A DNA stretch of 64,000 bases from Scenedesmus sp. ARA3 (Eukaryota > Chlorophyta > Chlorophyceae > Sphaeropleales > Scenedesmaceae). The stretch is taken from the NCBI GenBank assembly GCA_004335835.1, contig RWJK01001878.1, positions 1-64,000 on the forward strand. Direction: 5' to 3'. The notes under the pieces were generated by a model that had not been told where the DNA came from, searched no databases, and saw nothing but the letters and a program-made list of their open reading frames with translations. The stretch's first letter is position 1. Each line of letters opens with the position of its first letter. A program made the position numbers and the translations under genes. Positions 1 through 11,907 of the stretch are shown in pieces.

Positions 1-3000
1 TATGAAACTCATCCTCAACAACCTCAGACTGGCAGCCAGGGCGTAGGCACACCCTGTCACTTCAATGCTTGTTCGTGAACTTCTGCAGGGCCAAGGTTGC
101 GTGATGGTATGTTACAACGGAAAAAGCTGCTTTGTCTGCCAGACCTTCAGTGAAGGTGAGGCTATGGGGCGTCAGCAAGTTGAGTGCCAGCAGCTGCAGG
201 GCTCTGGGTGGTGCAGGGTTCTAGGTGCTGTGTTGTCAGGCCATTCAGTCAGCATTTACTGCATGTGTAACTGCTCAGCTGCTTTATGCGCGAGCTCTGG
301 ATGTTATGGTCCTGCTAGCTGCAGGTGGCAAAACCTTGGCCGAGGTTTGCTCTGGACAAGCAAAGATCACCGTCTTGTTACCAATAAACCATAGCATACA
401 GACGCCAACCAAAATCCACCACCCGGTTGTCAGATCTCAAGCTGAGCAGCCACGGTACGTGGAAGGACACACCAGTAGCACTACTATTGATGCGTCGACA
501 ACAAATGCATGCTGACAACAATGCAGAACAGGGTCTGATGTTAGGCATGTGGGCCATCCCTGATTGCCTAGTGGCAGCGCTGCTCCATGCATGAATACGT
601 CAGAGCTGCCAGGTCACAACGCTGTGTCAGTGCTGCTTCTTGGTACAGAAGCCTGTTGGCCAGCAGCGTCAGCCAAGCACAACATACTCAACAAATCAAA
701 CGAAGCTGGCCACGTGCTGGCAGCTGCAAAAGCAACCCAACAAGCCTCATGTATATTTCAATGCTGCAGTGGCGCACCCCTGCTAACCAGGAGTGGCCAA
801 GAAGTAACCCAAGATGTAACCCTGCCTGCTGTCCCCCCAGATGCGGCCTCTGCCATCATAGCAAGCCAGCAAACGTGGCTGCCAGCAGAGCCAGAAGTTG
901 TGCCACACGTGTGTTGCGTGCCACTGCATATCATCACACAAGCAAGTGCTGCCTTCGCCCCACCCGATCTGCTCAGCAAGTTGCGCTATATAAATACCAC
1001 AGCCAGCACCACCACCTGACACCACTCGGAGGTACGATACTCCTACAAGTCATGCCACAGCTGGCGTTGGGCAGGGCACTGGCCACCACTGGCATTGCCG
1101 CAAGTCCTTCAGCATACACAACACATGCTGGATCCTCAACAACCCGCGCCTTGTTTGACTTCCCAGCTTGCAAGTGGTGCATCAGCACATGTGCTGGCGC
1201 ATGCAGTAAGCAACGCTGGCAGCAACCGGGAGCAACGCTGTTTTAAACTGCACACGCTGACGTTACTCACATGGCAAGGGGGCCCGACAGTGCTCTGCGC
1301 TACTGTTGGCTTTGCAGCACTTTTAATTTCCTCACATCTGCCGTAGCAGGCTCATAAAGCTCGCTGCTGAACACGGCACCCAATACTAAAGGGCAGAATA
1401 ACACACGCACTGCCATCCAACAATCCAGCCAACACTAGCTTAACACTGCTGCTTGAGCGCAAATACGTCACAGCACTCGTAGTGGTGCTGAGCATGGCTT
1501 GGCTCAGGGCCCCCACACAGCATGCACGCCATCTTATCTTGATGTACAATGCAGTTTGACATCGTGCTTCGCTCAGCAGGCAGCAATGCAGCGGTGTACT
1601 GTCAACAAATACATGCCACACACACCGCACCAAACACACACAGGACATCCGTGCACCATCTGAATGGTGCGCACCGGCAGACAAATCTTGAACAGACCAT
1701 CGCCTTGCCGTTCCCACTTCACAGCTGCTGCAGCGCGTGAGAACAGCAAAAGCTGGCGCCTTGTGCCGCACAAGAAGTAAACCAGGCAGGCAGGTTGTGA
1801 ACAGGCAGTCATGCCATCTTATTGTTGCTGTTTAGCCTTATTATATACCCCGGCAGGTGCCAAGGCGCTGTAGGCACTGCACAGGCACCCCCACAGGCTG
1901 CTGCTTGCACCACTACGTAGTGTGGACCATAAGGCAAATACAGCTGGTGGCATGTATGTAAGTAATCATACATACTTCATACCCTGAATAAATTTGTAGA
2001 GCGTTCAGGGCTGATATATTTTATGGCAGGCAATTGTGCAAATGGCGCAAGGCCTACATAAGAAGTCTGCACGTCACCAACTCGTGAGAACAAGCAGCAG
2101 CCATGCACAGCACGTCACATAACACCAAAAAACATCGGCTCAGCATACATGTGTTTCATACGCTGTGTGCAAGCCCTGCAGGACTCTCATGGCGCTGTTG
2201 TGGCAGCAGGCTGCATGTGCAAGCCCCGCAATGGCATACAACACAGAACACATTGCTGCTGCAGGCAGCTGTCGCAAGCAGCTGTAGCACCCGTCAGACC
2301 AGCCGATCAGCAGATCCAAAACACATGCATTGCATAAAAGCCATAGCCACAGTGAGGGCTGGCACCTTATTAGTTCTGGTCCAGTATCTACAAGAGACAA
2401 ACAGCTGCATCTGGCTGGTGACTGCCCAGCTGTAGGGAACCGCCAAAACCAGCAACAGCAGCAGGCATCAGGAACACACAGCACAACCTAGTGTTTGTGT
2501 GCACTAGGCGCAGGTGCTCCTGCCGAACATCCTGTAGCAGTTGCAGCCATTCAGATGGCACAGAAACACACACCCTACAACATGCCAACAGCGCACATGT
2601 AGCTTTGCTTCCAAGCACCTCACCATAGCAGGCAAGCTGCATGTTTTCCGAGTCACAACAAACACGCATTGCAAACCAGCCATGCCTAATCGTGGCCAAA
2701 CATGAGTCGGCTACTGCGGCACTTGTAGCCAGACATCAAGCAGCTGCAACTGACAAGTTGGAACTGACCAGTTGCAGCGGCACAATAGCCGGACTGTAGC
2801 TGGCGCATTGGCAGCATGCCAGCGAGCACATTGGTGTTCAGAACGTGTGCATGCAGCAAAAAGCACTCATCGGGCACAGCCTGCTGCACCCGCAAGTGTT
2901 TGTCTCACTGCACAGGCACCCACGACACGCAGGGCTGTTTGTGTAGAAGCCACATGCATGCTGTCAACCACCTCCTGGTTGAACAAACAAAGACACCAAA

Positions 3001-3412
3001 TAAAGCGTTTGCCTGTTGACCGCAGAGGCCACTCCTCGCATGCACGTCTTATGCACGCTGCTAGCCTCTGCTTAGTTTACCCCCACTCTCAAACAAAATG
3101 TGATCCACAGGAGGGTCAGACGCCGCTGTGGTTGTAAGGGTCAGCACTACTGTTGAGCTGCTGCACTGGCCCTGTTATGACTGACCCCATACGTAAAGAA
3201 ACTGGCCCATAGGACAAGACGGTGTGCATACATTGCAATCCGCCAAACGCTACCCACATGCTGCGCATGGTCACCGCAGCATCACCCGTGTGTAGCACCA
3301 AGAGAACTTATAAAACCTGTGATCCAGACGCTGCACCATCCCTTGAACACCCCAAAAGGTTCAAGCCGACTGCTGCGCATTGGAGGGGCACGGAGACTGC
3401 ACAAGGAGGAAA
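1..3412. other. Gene-free A/C-rich stretch, left flank
   Basis: I find no open frame here with recognisable domains or coherent GT..AG joins. The + strand is rich in A and C (short CACA/CAGCA motifs), so the minus strand is G/T-rich. This matches the 3' flanks of other genes in the window, so part of it may be long 3' untranslated or intergenic sequence of the minus-strand protease at 3954-6227. Short open frames are present but look random and Cys/His/Ala-rich. Confidence 0.5.
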
Positions 3413-3432
3413 TGCAAGCCACTGCAACTGTG

Positions 3433-3510
3433 CTGCTGCTGCTGCTGCAACGTACATCGCAGGCAGCCAGCAAGTTGCAGTGACGGGACGTGTCATGTCA
3501 TGCTGCCGTC

Positions 3511-3548
<38 letters not shown>

Positions 3549-3960
3549 GACTGTTGCCTATGACCGCTGCCTGCAAGCTGCACTGACAGAACATGCCGTG
3601 CTGCTGCTGCTGCTGCTGCCAACCTGGCATGCACGCAGGATTGGGCAGCAGCTAGTTATGGATGTGCAGCAGCACAGCTGGCAGCAGCCGAAGCTGCTGC
3701 TGCTGCTGCTACTGTGGTGGGGCCATGGCCGCTGCAGTAGGACCGCTGCTGCTGTGGCTGTTGAGGCGTGGCAGTGATGCTGGTTTGGGCTTGCTTGCTT
3801 GGCAAGCTGGATGGACGGCAGCCACTGCTTGTTGTTGCTGCTGCTGCTGCTGCTGGATCAGGCCAGCAGGCACAGCAGCTGCAGCTGCTGCTGCTGCTGC
3901 TGCGGTTGCATCTGCGCGGCTGCTGCTGTCGTTGCTGCTGCTGCTGCTGGCGCTCACACT
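3433..3960. repeat. CTG/CAG-rich low-complexity cluster
   Basis: Several short (CTG)n runs lie here, for example about 3514-3549, 3600-3618, 3693-3713, 3834-3853 and 3885-3902. They sit just 3' of the minus-strand protease stop codon and are probably 3'UTR or intergenic. Runs of Leu, Ala, Ser or Gln in all six frames are a by-product of the repeat and are not taken as genes. Confidence 0.8.
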
Positions 3961-6227
3961 GCATATGGGCGGATGAGTGTGTGGTAGGTGGCGTGCGTGA
4001 TGGCCGAGCCACCATTGTAGCCTCCAGCTCCCACTATCTCAAATGACACCACACCCCGCACCTGCGCCTTATCATTGAACAAAGCAGAGCCGCTCTGGCC
4101 GAGGTGTGTGCTGCAGCCAGTCAACTTGATTGTACTGCCAGCTGCTTTAACCAGCACCTGCTCAGCCTGGCACTTGGTGCGCACCAGTGTGCCCTCTGGC
4201 CGGTCACTTGGGTAACCGGCAGTTGACAACTGGCCCTGCCACAAGCGCGCATTCTGCTGCTGCTGCTGCTGGCGGCCTAGCTGCAGGCTATGCCTGCCGC
4301 TTGCTGCAATCAGCATGGACTGCCTGCCCGTGGCAGTAGTGGCCTTGATCTCAGCTACCCCTGCTGCTGCTGCTGCTCCGTCAGCTGGCGCTGCTGCTGC
4401 TGCGGCGGCAGCGGGCTTCTTAGCGGGTGCTGCAGCCTCAACCGCTGGCACCGCGATGCCAAAGTAGCCCAGCACTTTGCCGACCTGCACGTTGCGCTGC
4501 AGCCGCACCACTGCCACATCACAGCCCCAGATGTCTTGCGGCTCGCCAGACACAAACTGGCTGGACACATACACCTCGGCCACATCGTACGCGCCGTACG
4601 GCGCACGGATCGCACCATTCACCTCCCTGAAGCGGCCCGGCACAAAGTACAGCCCCCGTGCAAACGAGCCGCTGCTGCGGTCATACACGCAGTGCGCAGC
4701 AGTGATGATGGTGCGCTCTCCAATGAGGGCCGCAGAGCAGTGCCACTCCTGCCCGTACGACAGCAGCTGACCCACAGATGCGAGCGGCATGCCGGCTGGC
4801 TGCTTGGCGACGGTGCGGCGCTCATCAATCGGGCGCACAAAGCGCAACTTGCGGCTGTGGCTGCTGCCGTCCTCCGGCTGCTGCTGCTGGGGCTCGCTGA
4901 CTGGCTCCGGGCTGGGGCTGGGTTCAGGGCTAGGGCTGGGGCTGTTGCGGCCTCGCAGCAGTGGCAGATCCACGGTGACCTCAGGAGTGAGCATCTCTGG
5001 CGGCTGCTTGCTATCATCGCCAGGTGCCGTAGAGGGCGACTGCTGCTGCTGCTGCTCCTGCGGCCGGAACATGTCGCCTGGCGTGCCGCGCACTGCGCGT
5101 TTGCTGATTGCTGCGGTTGGTCCTGCTGGACGGATTGCTGCTGGCTGGGCGGTTGCGTAGATGGCACCGCGTGCAACGTCAAACAGCACCACCCGGTCCT
5201 GTGGGAGGCCCTTGAGTGAGGGAGCACTGCAAGTCAGAGCAGGGACAGGCAGTGGTACAGCAGAAAAAAGGCGAAGTTGTGAGAAACAGCTTGCAGGAAA
5301 GATGTGTGGCGAGCATGGTGAGGCGAGTGCTAGGGTGATGAAGCTAGCTAGCATGCAAGGTCACTGGGTGCACCCCACTTTGGCAGGTGCTGGTCCAGGA
5401 GCTGCAACTGCGCAAGTATCAATAATCAACAGCAGCAGATGGTGCAAGATGCATGCTTGGGTATGGAAACTGTGATATTGTGTATGCCATTGCTGCCCTT
5501 TCAAATTTTCTCAGCACTGCTGCCAGCAGCTGCACCCCTGACTGCACCAAGTAGATGCCGTACAGCCGCTCTGACAGCTGCTGCCGCTGCATGTCCTGCA
5601 AGTGATGCAGATGCTGCTCACCCAACAGCTGAAGTGGCGCCTCCATCCATAGCTGCTGTGATGCGCCTGACTCTGGCAAAGTCCAGAAATTTGAACGAAT
5701 CTGCAGCATGCGCCTGCATGTCTGCTGCTGTCACAGGCCTGGCCCCTGTAACCCTCTGCCCCTGGTCACCTGCATGTGCAACAGCAGTGACAAATAAGTC
5801 CTGACGTATAAGACAAGACTGCAACGCTCGGAAGCTGAAGGCATGCAAGGTGACTACAAGGTGGGAAGGGTCAGAAGGAAAGCAGAGGACTCACGTTTGA
5901 CGATGGTTGCGCCCTGCGCCTCAGCCACACAGGGGTTGAGGTAGACCAGACCATCGTGTCCAAGCGTTGGCTCAAAGTCTGCTGGGCAGCCAGCGCTCTG
6001 AGCGGACACAGAAACTGCAGTGCACGAGGGCAGCACGTTGCGACCCGAATAAGCTCTTAAACCAATGCATGGCGCCGAATACGGCTGATTTCAAGATTTT
6101 AAAACACTTGGGTATGCGTTTGACCGCTGATCGATGCTGCACAAGGGTTGGTTCGGCAGGTCCGCCATTGCTCACCTGCAACCAGAGACAGAGATGCCAG
6201 GATTGCAACCCATAACGAGCGATGCAT
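3954..6227 (-). CDS. Secreted trypsin-like serine protease with degenerate Kazal module
   Basis: Four exons on the minus strand: 6227-6176, 6014-5895, 5769-5622 and 5226-3954. All introns are GT..AG and phases agree, giving 530 residues. Residues 1-24 form a signal peptide (starts MHRSLWVAILASLSL). Residues 27-52 resemble a Kazal inhibitor core (Cys27, then DGLVYLNPC to Cys46) but the other Kazal cysteines are missing. A low-complexity Ser/Pro/Gln linker leads to a chymotrypsin-fold domain of family S1: His285 in TAAHC, Asp343 in CDVAVV, Ser485 in GQSGSALF. The domain also has insertions rich in Ala and Gln. Family knowledge: such enzymes cleave peptide bonds in extracellular or vacuolar compartments. 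The substrate is unknown. An open frame in the third intron (about 5420-5600) is not in phase and was left out. Confidence 0.87.
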
Positions 6228-8603
6228 CTTTTTATTGCGTTCGGCCGTGTTTCTTCCACGCAGGCTGGACTGCGCCGACTCTGGAAACACTGGCCAATTC
6301 TAAAGTTTCGAACGTTTCATGAGCATTTGTCGTCTTTTGTGAGCCTACAACCTCCTAATGTTCTGCTGCCTTGCCCAGCTGCTCCAAACAAACAGCAGGT
6401 CTGGTTGACTGAGGGCATGCTGAACAGGTCGTCGTTTATCCGCCTACTTGCATGATGCTGTGATGGCGATCGCAACCTTCGTAACCTTTAGATTAAAACA
6501 AAATCACTTTCAAAAGTTTTCTTCATAATTTTAGCGAGTTGAACACCACTCTCTGGGAAGCCCAACCTCAGGTTGGCAACCTGTGAGGAGATGCTGCAGG
6601 CGTTTCCTCCATCCAATCGACTTTTGAAGCGCACGACAAGAACAAGAACTATTTCATGATTGTTTTAGTGCTGGCTGAACTGCCTTTCATGATCATCACT
6701 CGAGCAAGAAATCAGGCGGTCATGGAGGTTCGTCGTCCTTCTGGAACAAGCGTGTGAAGCACCAGCAACGTTAGCTGTGAAGATAATTGTCACACAGCAA
6801 TTACGCTGCACGCGGGGCTGCTCGTGGTCAGTGGTCATAATTTGATCAGCAGGCGTGCTTCTATTGCAGCAGAGTTGTACTGCAAGCCTGAAGAATTCCC
6901 TGGAGCTTTATCCTGTGCAGCATGTTTGCATCCGTAACAACACAAAGTTTCCATGCCAAAAAGCCTGAACAATCGCCGTGCAATTATATGCCAGCGTGCA
7001 GCAATCTCGTATCACTGCCAGCCTGGCACTGACGCACAGTGTGCCGCACTAGTACTGCATGGCATGAAAGCATCGTGGACACGTTTTGCACATTCAAATC
7101 TGTGCAAGCACATCTGCACGTTGCATGCACAGCTGCAAACTCCACAAATGCTTGCCAAGCCACTAGTGCAGTACTGCAGCTGGGAAGATGCAGCATGCCA
7201 TGCATGCACATGCGGCGCCACTACACGTGGGCAGCTCTCTCTCCTCTCTCTGAGACACAGATCGTAAAAACGCACGTGTGTGTACTGCTCAGCGTGGGCC
7301 TTTACAGTTAGCCTTCCAACACGCAGCATACCTCACACATTCGCCACACAAATTAACTGTAAACTCTCCGTTTACAGCTTGCATAACATCTGCTGCCCAG
7401 CACGCCGAGTCAGCATGGCAGGACGCAAGGCGCCACAACCAGCATGCTGCAAATATCACAGAGACAACATGTTGTAAAATGCAAACTCACCCTTTACAAC
7501 ATGCTATAACCCTGCCACGTGGCATACAACTGTCCAGTATGCCATCTCCGGCAGCACGCCACACTGCACACAGCAACAGCCGCAGTCTCTGGCAGCACAT
7601 ACGATGCTTTAACTCTTACAGCCATGCTGCGCAGCACTGCTGTGACACAGACTACTACAACAGATTGCAGCATCACCATATCTGCTGCCTGGTCACTTTG
7701 AAACACTGTCGGCGGACCAGTGCTTCAGCTTGCGGCATTGATCGGCCTTACAAACAGCCTGCGAAGCCGCAACTGTCATGCATCACCGTCACACCCAAGC
7801 ACCCTGGAAATCCGAAAAATTGCCAAGAGGCAGCCTCATCTGCTGCAGCACCGCACACGACACCGTACCACCAGCATCATGCATGGTGCCCCACACAACA
7901 TAAACGCCCCTTTTACAGCATCTTGTCATGTGTGCCAACAGGCTAGGCAGACAGCACCAGGATCTAGCGTGTCGCACTTCCTGTATAAAGGCCAGGTGTC
8001 CCATATGGATACACTGGAGACAGCCGACGATTGCCATTGACATGCAGGCTAGCTCATGCCAACAACAGGAAGCAGCGGACACAGCAATCTGCAGGCAACA
8101 CCACACAGAACATGCAGCAACTCTGCTGAAAAGTCAACTTTGCACAACACACCTCATGCAAAGCAGCAAGGACAACACACCCATCTGGCTGCACAGATGC
8201 ACACATGCATGGTAATGAACAGATGAATGTTGATGCACAAACATTGAGACAGGCCCCACACCACAGTACTACGACTGAACAGCAGTGTACACTGCTTGCA
8301 TGCTAACGCTGCGAACTGCGCACCATCAAAGCATGCTACTACTACTGTGATACACATGTAAAAGTACACTGGAGCAGTGCTTTTTGCAACACTGCAGCAA
8401 CAAAAAGCACAGGAAAGCACAGCAGACCCCTCTGCCCTCCCAGATGACCACTAACTACATGCCAGCACAGCAAACCTTCTTTGCACCTACAGGTGAGACC
8501 ATCGCATGTTGCTATGGTGCCACGATGCTGGACAGCCGTGCCTGCATGGACAGCCCACTAGGAGCGCTGGGGGACCTTGGGCAGGGGGTCTCCTGGACCA
8601 AAA
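6228..8603. other. Intergenic region between protease and LHC gene
   Basis: About 2.4 kb without a supportable gene. The part next to the protease start (about 6470-6700) is unusually A/T-rich for this window and probably holds its promoter. It contains a perfect 7-bp inverted repeat at 6562-6576 (CCAACCT, one base, AGGTTGG). From about 6900 to 8400 the + strand is A/C-rich and repeats the motif TTTACA several times (about 7305, 7370, 7490, 7912). On the minus strand that motif contains TGTAA, the green-algal poly(A) signal, so these may be alternative ends for the LHC transcript. Confidence 0.5.
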
Positions 8604-8650
8604 CTGCTTGAAGGTGCGCAGATTTGCTTTTTTCATGTGGAACTGTCCAA
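8604..8650 (+). repeat. Dispersed repeat, copy 1
   Basis: The core CTTGAAGGTGCGCAG followed by a T-rich stretch recurs near 50169 on the + strand and, inverted, near 61128-61170. The three contexts are unrelated: the flank of the LHC gene, a gene-free stretch and an RCC1 intron. A small dispersed element is the simplest reading. Confidence 0.55.
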
Positions 8651-8652
8651 AA

Positions 8653-8657
8653 TTACA
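8653..8657 (-). terminator. TGTAA poly(A) signal candidate for LHC gene
   Basis: On the minus strand this reads TGTAA, the usual chlorophycean poly(A) signal. It lies about 320 bp past the LHC stop codon. The transcript would then include the duplicated C-terminal copy at 8684-8830 in its 3'UTR. Confidence 0.4.
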
Positions 8658-8683
8658 GCAAGCGTGCCTCCTGTGCATGCAGG

Positions 8684-8860
8684 CCTCACTGCAGCGTCTG
8701 CACGATGGTGTTGTGCAGCGGGTCTCCAATGTGCTCGAACAGCAGCGTGATGGGGCCCTTGCGCGATGACCAGCAGTGACGCTCAGCCGCCAGGCTCAGC
8801 AGCACAACTGCAGCAGCAGCAGCAGCATGGCCCACTGCAAGCCTCACTGCAGCGTCTGCA
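8684..8860 (-). repeat. Chimeric partial copy of the LHC gene downstream of its stop
   Basis: Positions 8684-8757 match the end of the true terminal exon (8971-9048) with only two differences, both silent. The copy still encodes KGPITLLFEHIGDP followed by the same stop. Just upstream in the sense direction (about 8765-8830) the sequence resembles the start of the fourth LHC exon (AAVVLLSLA versus AAVLLLSLA). A further short remnant of the terminal exon lies near 8845-8862. It is a rearranged fragment; I found no in-phase acceptor that would make it a normal alternative exon. Confidence 0.7.
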
Positions 8861-8974
8861 TGATGCCCATTCGATGACAAGTTGTCATCATCATGGCACC
8901 GATTACGTCACATTTGTTGCTTGACGGCCGCCAGCTGTCTTCACAACGACACCAATGGCAATCAAGTGCAGGCC

Positions 8975-11548
8975 TCACTGCAGCGTCTGCACAATGGTGT
9001 TGTGCAGCGGGTCTCCAATGTGCTCAAACAGCAGCGTGATGGGGCCCTTGCCTGTGAGCGCTGACGCCATGCAGCAACCGATGAAGGACACCCTGCAAGG
9101 TGGAAATAAACAACAGGTTGTTGCAGTGGCAGCAGCGAAAGCAGCAGCGGCGGCAAGAGGTCGTGGCTCAAAGAGGTTTCCTGGATCTGGGAGGAGCTTC
9201 CACAGAAACATGACACACAACACAACTGCCCATACTAAGTTGCTTGGTGAACTCCTCAGGCGGACCACCACTAAGCCGTAAAGCACCAAGCACTGATAGG
9301 GCGTACATTATGAACATCAACTCGTCTCAAACTAAGCAACTTGCTTATGATAAGCACAGAAACAACATGTGCAGCATATAGCTGTACTTCAGGGTGGTGA
9401 GCAACCAAGAGATCGCCAAAGCTCACATTGCCAGGCGCCCGTTGCGCAGCTCCCTGCTCTTCATGTCCAGCAGCTCCACCTCTGTCATCTCCCTCCTGCT
9501 GTACCACCAGCCGCCAGCCAGCCACCCAGGTAGCCCACCAACCCAGCTGGCCCACAGGCCCAGCCCCGGCGGCTGCTGCTGCTGCTGCTCTTGCTGCTGC
9601 TTGGCGGGCCGCCCAGTGAAGCCTAGGAAGTCAAACCAGCGGCCTGAGCAGCAGCAGCAGCAGCGGTGGTGGTCGTTCAGCCAGTTGCATTGAAAAGTGG
9701 GCAGCAATCAACATCAAGAGCTAGGCAGCAACTCGACGGTCAGTGTCTGCTGCGGTCTGGCCATGGCACGATGCGCCCTTCCGCACAAGCGTTGTTAAAA
9801 GCAGCAAGCTGAGCTACCCAGCAAGTTTATCCCTTCCCAACCATATGCAACGTGTGCCACCTGTACGCCATCAAACGATGCCCGGCCTGCACTCACCAGG
9901 GTAAGTGCGCTTTTCAAAGTCCTGCTCGCCCCACAGTGCTGCTAGCCGGTATGACTCAATCAGTGCCAGGCTCAGCAGCAGCACCGCGGCCCATGGCGCA
10001 GCGCTAGCAAAACTCAGCTGCAGGAAGACAAGTACATGCAGACAGCAAGAGGTGCGTAAGTTCTGGATGCCAGGCTCAGCGACAGCAAAACGCCGCGGTT
10101 AGTGCTCACAAACGCAGCTGCAGCATGAATGTATATTCTGCAGACAGCAGCAGACAACGCACACAATCATGTGCCGAGCTCAGCAGCAGCACTGCGCCCC
10201 AGGGACGCGGCACTCGCTTACCTCAACTGCAAGCAGCAGCAACTGAATAACGTTCAAAAGCCGGGCTCAGCTAGCAGCATGCCCCACCACGCAGCGCTTG
10301 CTACACTCAACTGCAAACACATACACTCAACCTCAGACGCTGGCAGATTGTGACCACTCACCGGCTGTGGCGGGAAAGGCGAGCCGTCAACCACGTCACC
10401 TAGCAGGATGGAGATCACCCCCAGCATGGCCCAGCGCGCATGAATGACCTCGATCTCCCTGCAGCATGTAACGTAGTGCATACATGCAGCTCCATGCTGT
10501 CAGCACCAGTGGATGTGCTTTGAAGTGCTTCGCAAATGAGTTGACGCTGTGCTGCTGCAGCATGGGGGGAGGCGCCCTGCTGTGCTGCTGCAGCTGCTGT
10601 CTGTTATCATACCAAGTTACCAAAGTAGGGCCACAGGCCCACCCCCTAAGCCAGACAAGGCGCATATCATGTCTGCGCCTTGCATCAGCTGACAGGTATA
10701 GTGTGTGCTCAGTGCTGGCGCTGTTTCTGCTGCTGCCCTCCCACAGCAATGCAAATTGTGCACCACACACAGGGCACCGCAGCACACCTGAACTTGTTGA
10801 ATGTCTTCACATCCGACTTGCGCAGCTTTAGCAGATCCCATCCGCTGTCCCTGCGGCAGCAGTCACACAGCAGTTCTGGCGAACTTAAGCCTCCTGCGTT
10901 GGGTGCATGTGCTGCAGCAACTGCTGCTACAGCAACTCCAGCCTCGTCTGTTGGCTGCAGGCCAGATCTGGAGCAAATGCAGCACATGCAGCTGCAGTGT
11001 TGCTGAGGGCACTGGTGCAGCAGCATGCGCACCGCCTGCATTGACTGATGGTTGCTTGCAGGAAACACATGCAGCCCGTCTCAAATGCATAAGGAAGCGC
11101 TGAACATGCCCCCAAAAGCATGCAGGCTGCTGTTTCTGCTGTTAGAAGGTGGCAGTCGCATGCAGACAGCTGCAGTGTAGTGATAAGTCCTATTGGCCAG
11201 CTGCTGCCCATCCACACCACCGTGTGCTCACCCTGGCACCATTTGCCGCCAGCCATACCCTGCCACAGCTGGCTCGGCCCGCTTGTCTCTGCTTCTGCTG
11301 CTGCCTGCTTCTTTGGCTCTGCTGCTGCTGCTGTTGCCGCTGTTCGGTCCCAGTGCCTTCCTGCGGAACCTGCTGCTGCCTGTGAGGTTGGGGCTTCTGT
11401 GCACTGCAGGCCGCTGATGCCTGCTTCTGCTGCTGATAGGGTCCAAACCCTTTCCTGTGTGAGGTTTATTTCGGCACTCTACGCTGAGCGGCGATCTCGA
11501 TAGCTGCTGCATGCTGCCTGCACTGTTGTGAGGTTGACAAGTCAGCAT
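8975..11548 (-). CDS. LHC-superfamily chlorophyll a/b-binding protein
   Basis: Six exons: 11548-11232, 10850-10788, 10458-10362, 10017-9897, 9643-9427 and 9092-8975, all phases consistent. The start could be the Met at 11548 (310 residues) or the one at 11512 (298 residues). The N-terminus is Ser/Arg-rich like a plastid transit peptide. LHC landmarks are in order: EIEVIHARWAMLG (first transmembrane helix with the Glu-Arg chlorophyll-binding pair), LALIESYRLAALWGE (second helix), YPGGRWFDFLGFTG, then SRELRNGRLAM (third helix) and an amphipathic tail KGPITLLFEHIGDPLHN. A Gln/Trp/Gly-rich insert of about 45 residues precedes the third helix, which is unusual. The protein should bind chlorophyll in thylakoids. 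The exact class (Lhca, Lhcb or an atypical member) is not settled. It is transcribed away from NYC1. Confidence 0.9.
10062..10322 (-). repeat. Three decayed upstream copies of the fourth LHC exon start
   Basis: Around 10070-10125, 10177-10235 and 10262-10322 the sequence repeats the acceptor and first ~45 bp of the exon that starts at 10017 (the part resembling CAGGCTCAGC...CTCAACTGCA on the + strand). The copies are interrupted by differences and lie wholly in the intron. Confidence 0.65.
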
Positions 11549-11907
11549 GCACCTGGTGCTTCTTGACAGAAAAGGGCCCAAGTTTGTGTAAACATAGAAG
11601 TACAAGTGAATCTGTTCGAAAGGCGCGGAAATAGTATGGTGACTGTGCGTTACTTCATTGTGACTCGGACTTGGCGGGCGTCAGCTTGATGTGGTCACAA
11701 CTCCAGCTAGGACTGACTGTGATGCTCTTGATTGATTTGAAACCTCTTCCCAGCTGTTTGACTAGGCACTCTCTGGCAGCTGCTCTTTCGGAAGCGCTTG
11801 GCTCACAACAACTGCACGTCATTGTGCTCTGCACTGCCTTGGCAGCTGTCGTGGCTTCCTCCAGGACCGCTTGCTTCGAGTTGAGACTAGATCGACAGAA
11901 GCAGCAG
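11549..11907. promoter_or_regulatory. Shared divergent promoter region, LHC / NYC1
   Basis: The LHC start (11548 or 11512, minus) and the preferred NYC1 start (11908, plus) are separated by about 360-395 bp. If NYC1 instead starts at 11671, the gap is 120-160 bp. No clear TATA box was seen. Both genes concern chlorophyll b: one binds it, the other starts its breakdown. Confidence 0.55.

Noticed and set aside
4290..5219. 309-residue + strand open frame
   Set aside because: Antisense to the protease exon that holds the catalytic triad; no domain recognisable.
5419..5621. Extra protease exon (contains SERLYGIYLVQSGVQLLAAV)
   Set aside because: Open and protein-like, but no acceptor gives the required phase, while direct joining of 5622 to 5226 is in phase and reads smoothly.
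7278..7946. 222-residue + strand open frame
   Set aside because: Cys/His/Thr-rich composition typical of A/C-rich non-coding DNA here; no domain, and no coherent splice partners.
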